From an uncultured Porphyromonadaceae bacterium (GTDB lineage Bacteria; Bacteroidota; Bacteroidia; Bacteroidales; Muribaculaceae): a stretch of DNA of 23,776 bases. The position numbers and the translations under genes were made by a program. The notes beneath the pieces are model-generated. The model was not told the DNA's origin. It worked only from the letters and a program-made list of their open reading frames with translations, and did not search any database. The stretch lies in NCBI GenBank assembly GCA_947176285.1, contig CAMWQF010000009.1, positions 1-23,776 on the forward strand, in the 5' to 3' direction. Shown here piece after piece: positions 22,890-23,776 of this stretch (position 1 is its first letter; the number at the start of each line of letters is the position of its first letter).

Positions 22890-23396
22890 TTGATAGAAAG
22901 CCGTGGCAAACTCGTGTCGTTGAAAAAAGGTGAGTATCTTTGCCGCAAGGGTGAGTCGACCAATGTTTGCGGTTATGTGAAATCCGGATATTTCAAATAT
23001 ACAGTTGACGGTACTAATAGGATCGGTGGTTTTGCATTTCCGGAAGCCTTGGTGGGTGATTATCCATCCTGCATGGATAATGCCACTGCTATGTTCGATA
23101 TCGTTGCCGGGAAAAATTCCGAAGTCTGGATCATTGATGCCACCATACTTCCGAAACTGTTTGAGGAGGATATAGAAGCCGGACGGCAGGGACGCTTTTT
23201 TATGCAGTCGGCTTATGTATCATTGGCAAAGCGTTATTATGCCTTATACGCTAAAACTGCAAGAGAACGTTATCTTGACCTCATCCATGAGCATCCGCAG
23301 ATTGAGCAGGACGTTCCTCAGAAAGAGATAGCAGAGTATCTCCAGATAGATCCGATAACGCTTTGCCGCTTCAAAAAGACTTTGTTGAAGCAGTAA
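22890..23396 (+). CDS. Crp/Fnr-family transcriptional regulator, interrupted at codon 17 by TAG
   Basis: From TTG 22890 the frame gives 168 residues: a cyclic-nucleotide-binding-like beta-roll (about 8-100, LKKGEYLCRKGEST, GYVKSGYFKYTV, FPEALVGDYPS), a long dimerisation helix (about 100-130) and a C-terminal winged helix (QKEIAEYLQIDPITLCRFKKTL, about 144-165). Members of this Bacteroidetes group are usually about 185-190 residues; restoring the 19 upstream codons gives that length. It probably regulates nearby genes, the divergent cupin being the best candidate. With the TAG unread, the product would need to start at a weak TTG and would lack the first helix, so the gene may be newly inactivated; the rest of the frame shows no decay. 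No effector can be assigned. Confidence 0.75.
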   Translation: MIESRGKLVSLKKGEYLCRKGESTNVCGYVKSGYFKYTVDGTNRIGGFAFPEALVGDYPSCMDNATAMFDIVAGKNSEVWIIDATILPKLFEEDIEAGRQGRFFMQSAYVSLAKRYYALYAKTARERYLDLIHEHPQIEQDVPQKEIAEYLQIDPITLCRFKKTLLKQ

Positions 23397-23428
23397 TTCT
23401 CCTCAAAATATAAATCCAAGTTTATAAT

Positions 23429-23463
23429 TCGCCTTCTCCGAGACGATTTCCCAGAGAAGGCGA
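23429..23463 (+). terminator. Probable terminator after the Crp/Fnr-type gene
   Basis: A perfect 10-bp stem (23429-23438 with 23454-23463), a 15-nt loop and a weak T-rich tail (TATTCTT). It lies 33 nt after the stop. Confidence 0.6.
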
Positions 23464-23485
23464 TATTCTTATCCCCATTTTCGCG

Positions 23486-23493
23486 TAATTTTG
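23486..23493 (+). promoter_or_regulatory. Possible -7 promoter box for the last gene
   Basis: TAATTTTG at 23486-23493 matches the Bacteroidetes -7 box about 50 nt upstream of ATG 23545; no good -33 element is visible 19-21 nt upstream. Confidence 0.35.
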
Positions 23494-23544
23494 TAGGTTA
23501 TAACTATGAGATATACTTTGTCTCAATCATAAATGGTTAACATT

Positions 23545-23776
23545 ATGCATGGCAATATAGATGATTTCTTCATACCTGACAATGAGGTGAAGCTTCCGGA
23601 GGAACTTGACTATAACCGGGCGGTTGAGTATATCCGCTCGGCTGAGGCGTTCTCTCGCTCCACCTATCAGAGTGTCTATATAATCGACTATTTCAAGCGG
23701 AACTTCCTTTATGTCTCGCCCAATCCGATGTTCCTGTGCGGACTGTCGCCGGAGCAGATGATGGAGTTAGGCTACC
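23545..23776 (+). CDS. 5' part of a PAS-like sensory regulator (probably LuxR-type HTH), cut by the window edge
   Basis: 77 codons from ATG 23545 run off the right edge: MHGNIDDFFIPDNEV, then an acidic helical region and YQSVYIIDYFKRNFLYVSPNPMFLCGLSPEQMMELGY. The last block resembles the start of a PAS-like domain found in Bacteroidetes LuxR-type regulators (YQSIYIIDYYKKNFLYVS form, from memory). The downstream output domain is outside the window, so the class is tentative. A hairpin separates it from the Crp/Fnr-type gene, so it is probably a separate transcript. Confidence 0.55.
   Translation, partial: MHGNIDDFFIPDNEVKLPEELDYNRAVEYIRSAEAFSRSTYQSVYIIDYFKRNFLYVSPNPMFLCGLSPEQMMELGY

Overview
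The window reads as chromosomal DNA of a gut-type Bacteroidales bacterium; a Muribaculaceae-like host is my inference and I cannot name a species. The support is a rhamnogalacturonan-I enzyme set (PL11, GH105, GH2, DUF4861) typical of Bacteroidetes, starts without Shine-Dalgarno sequences, and at least five intergenic regions carrying the Bacteroidetes promoter form TTTG-N19-21-TAnnTTTG.

Layout. (1) 1-2310, accessory: an AbiE type IV toxin-antitoxin pair (antitoxin then nucleotidyltransferase toxin, 8-nt overlap) behind its own promoter. It is followed by a 20-bp perfect inverted repeat directly abutting the broken 3' end of a winged-helix gene. (2) 2344-4807, minus strand: an SDR oxidoreductase (mannonate oxidoreductase-like), queH and purC, probably read from one promoter. 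(3) 4841-7656, plus strand: divergent promoters, then leuA-leuB. (4) 7625-8956, minus: an envelope protein with helical repeats and one C-terminal membrane segment, overlapping the end of leuB. (5) 9079-15850, minus: a four-gene RG-I operon, PL11 lyase, GH105 unsaturated galacturonyl hydrolase, DUF4861 protein and GH2 beta-galactosidase, with a promoter at one end and a strong terminator at the other and no SusC/SusD. (6) 16022-16953: a small PepSY-like secreted protein (plus) and an HU protein (minus). (7) 17230-20957, plus: leuC-leuD and a second LeuA-type synthase. (8) 20978-23776: a Sel1-repeat protein, a 22-bp perfect hairpin, a cupin, a divergent Crp/Fnr-type regulator with an in-frame TAG near its start, and the 5' part of a PAS-like regulator running off the end.

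How it works together. leuA/leuB and leuC/leuD cover all steps from 2-ketoisovalerate to 2-ketoisocaproate except the final transamination. They form two same-strand blocks about 9.7 kb apart, with the RG-I operon between them. The RG-I enzymes would cut the rhamnose-galacturonate backbone, remove the unsaturated end sugar and trim galactose side chains. The most noteworthy single observation is the Crp/Fnr gene: its frame is otherwise intact from ATG 22833, but codon 17 is TAG where relatives, as I recall them, have Trp. No intact gene in the window ends in TAG, and a CRP/FNR-style 5-4-5 palindrome lies in front of the divergent cupin gene.
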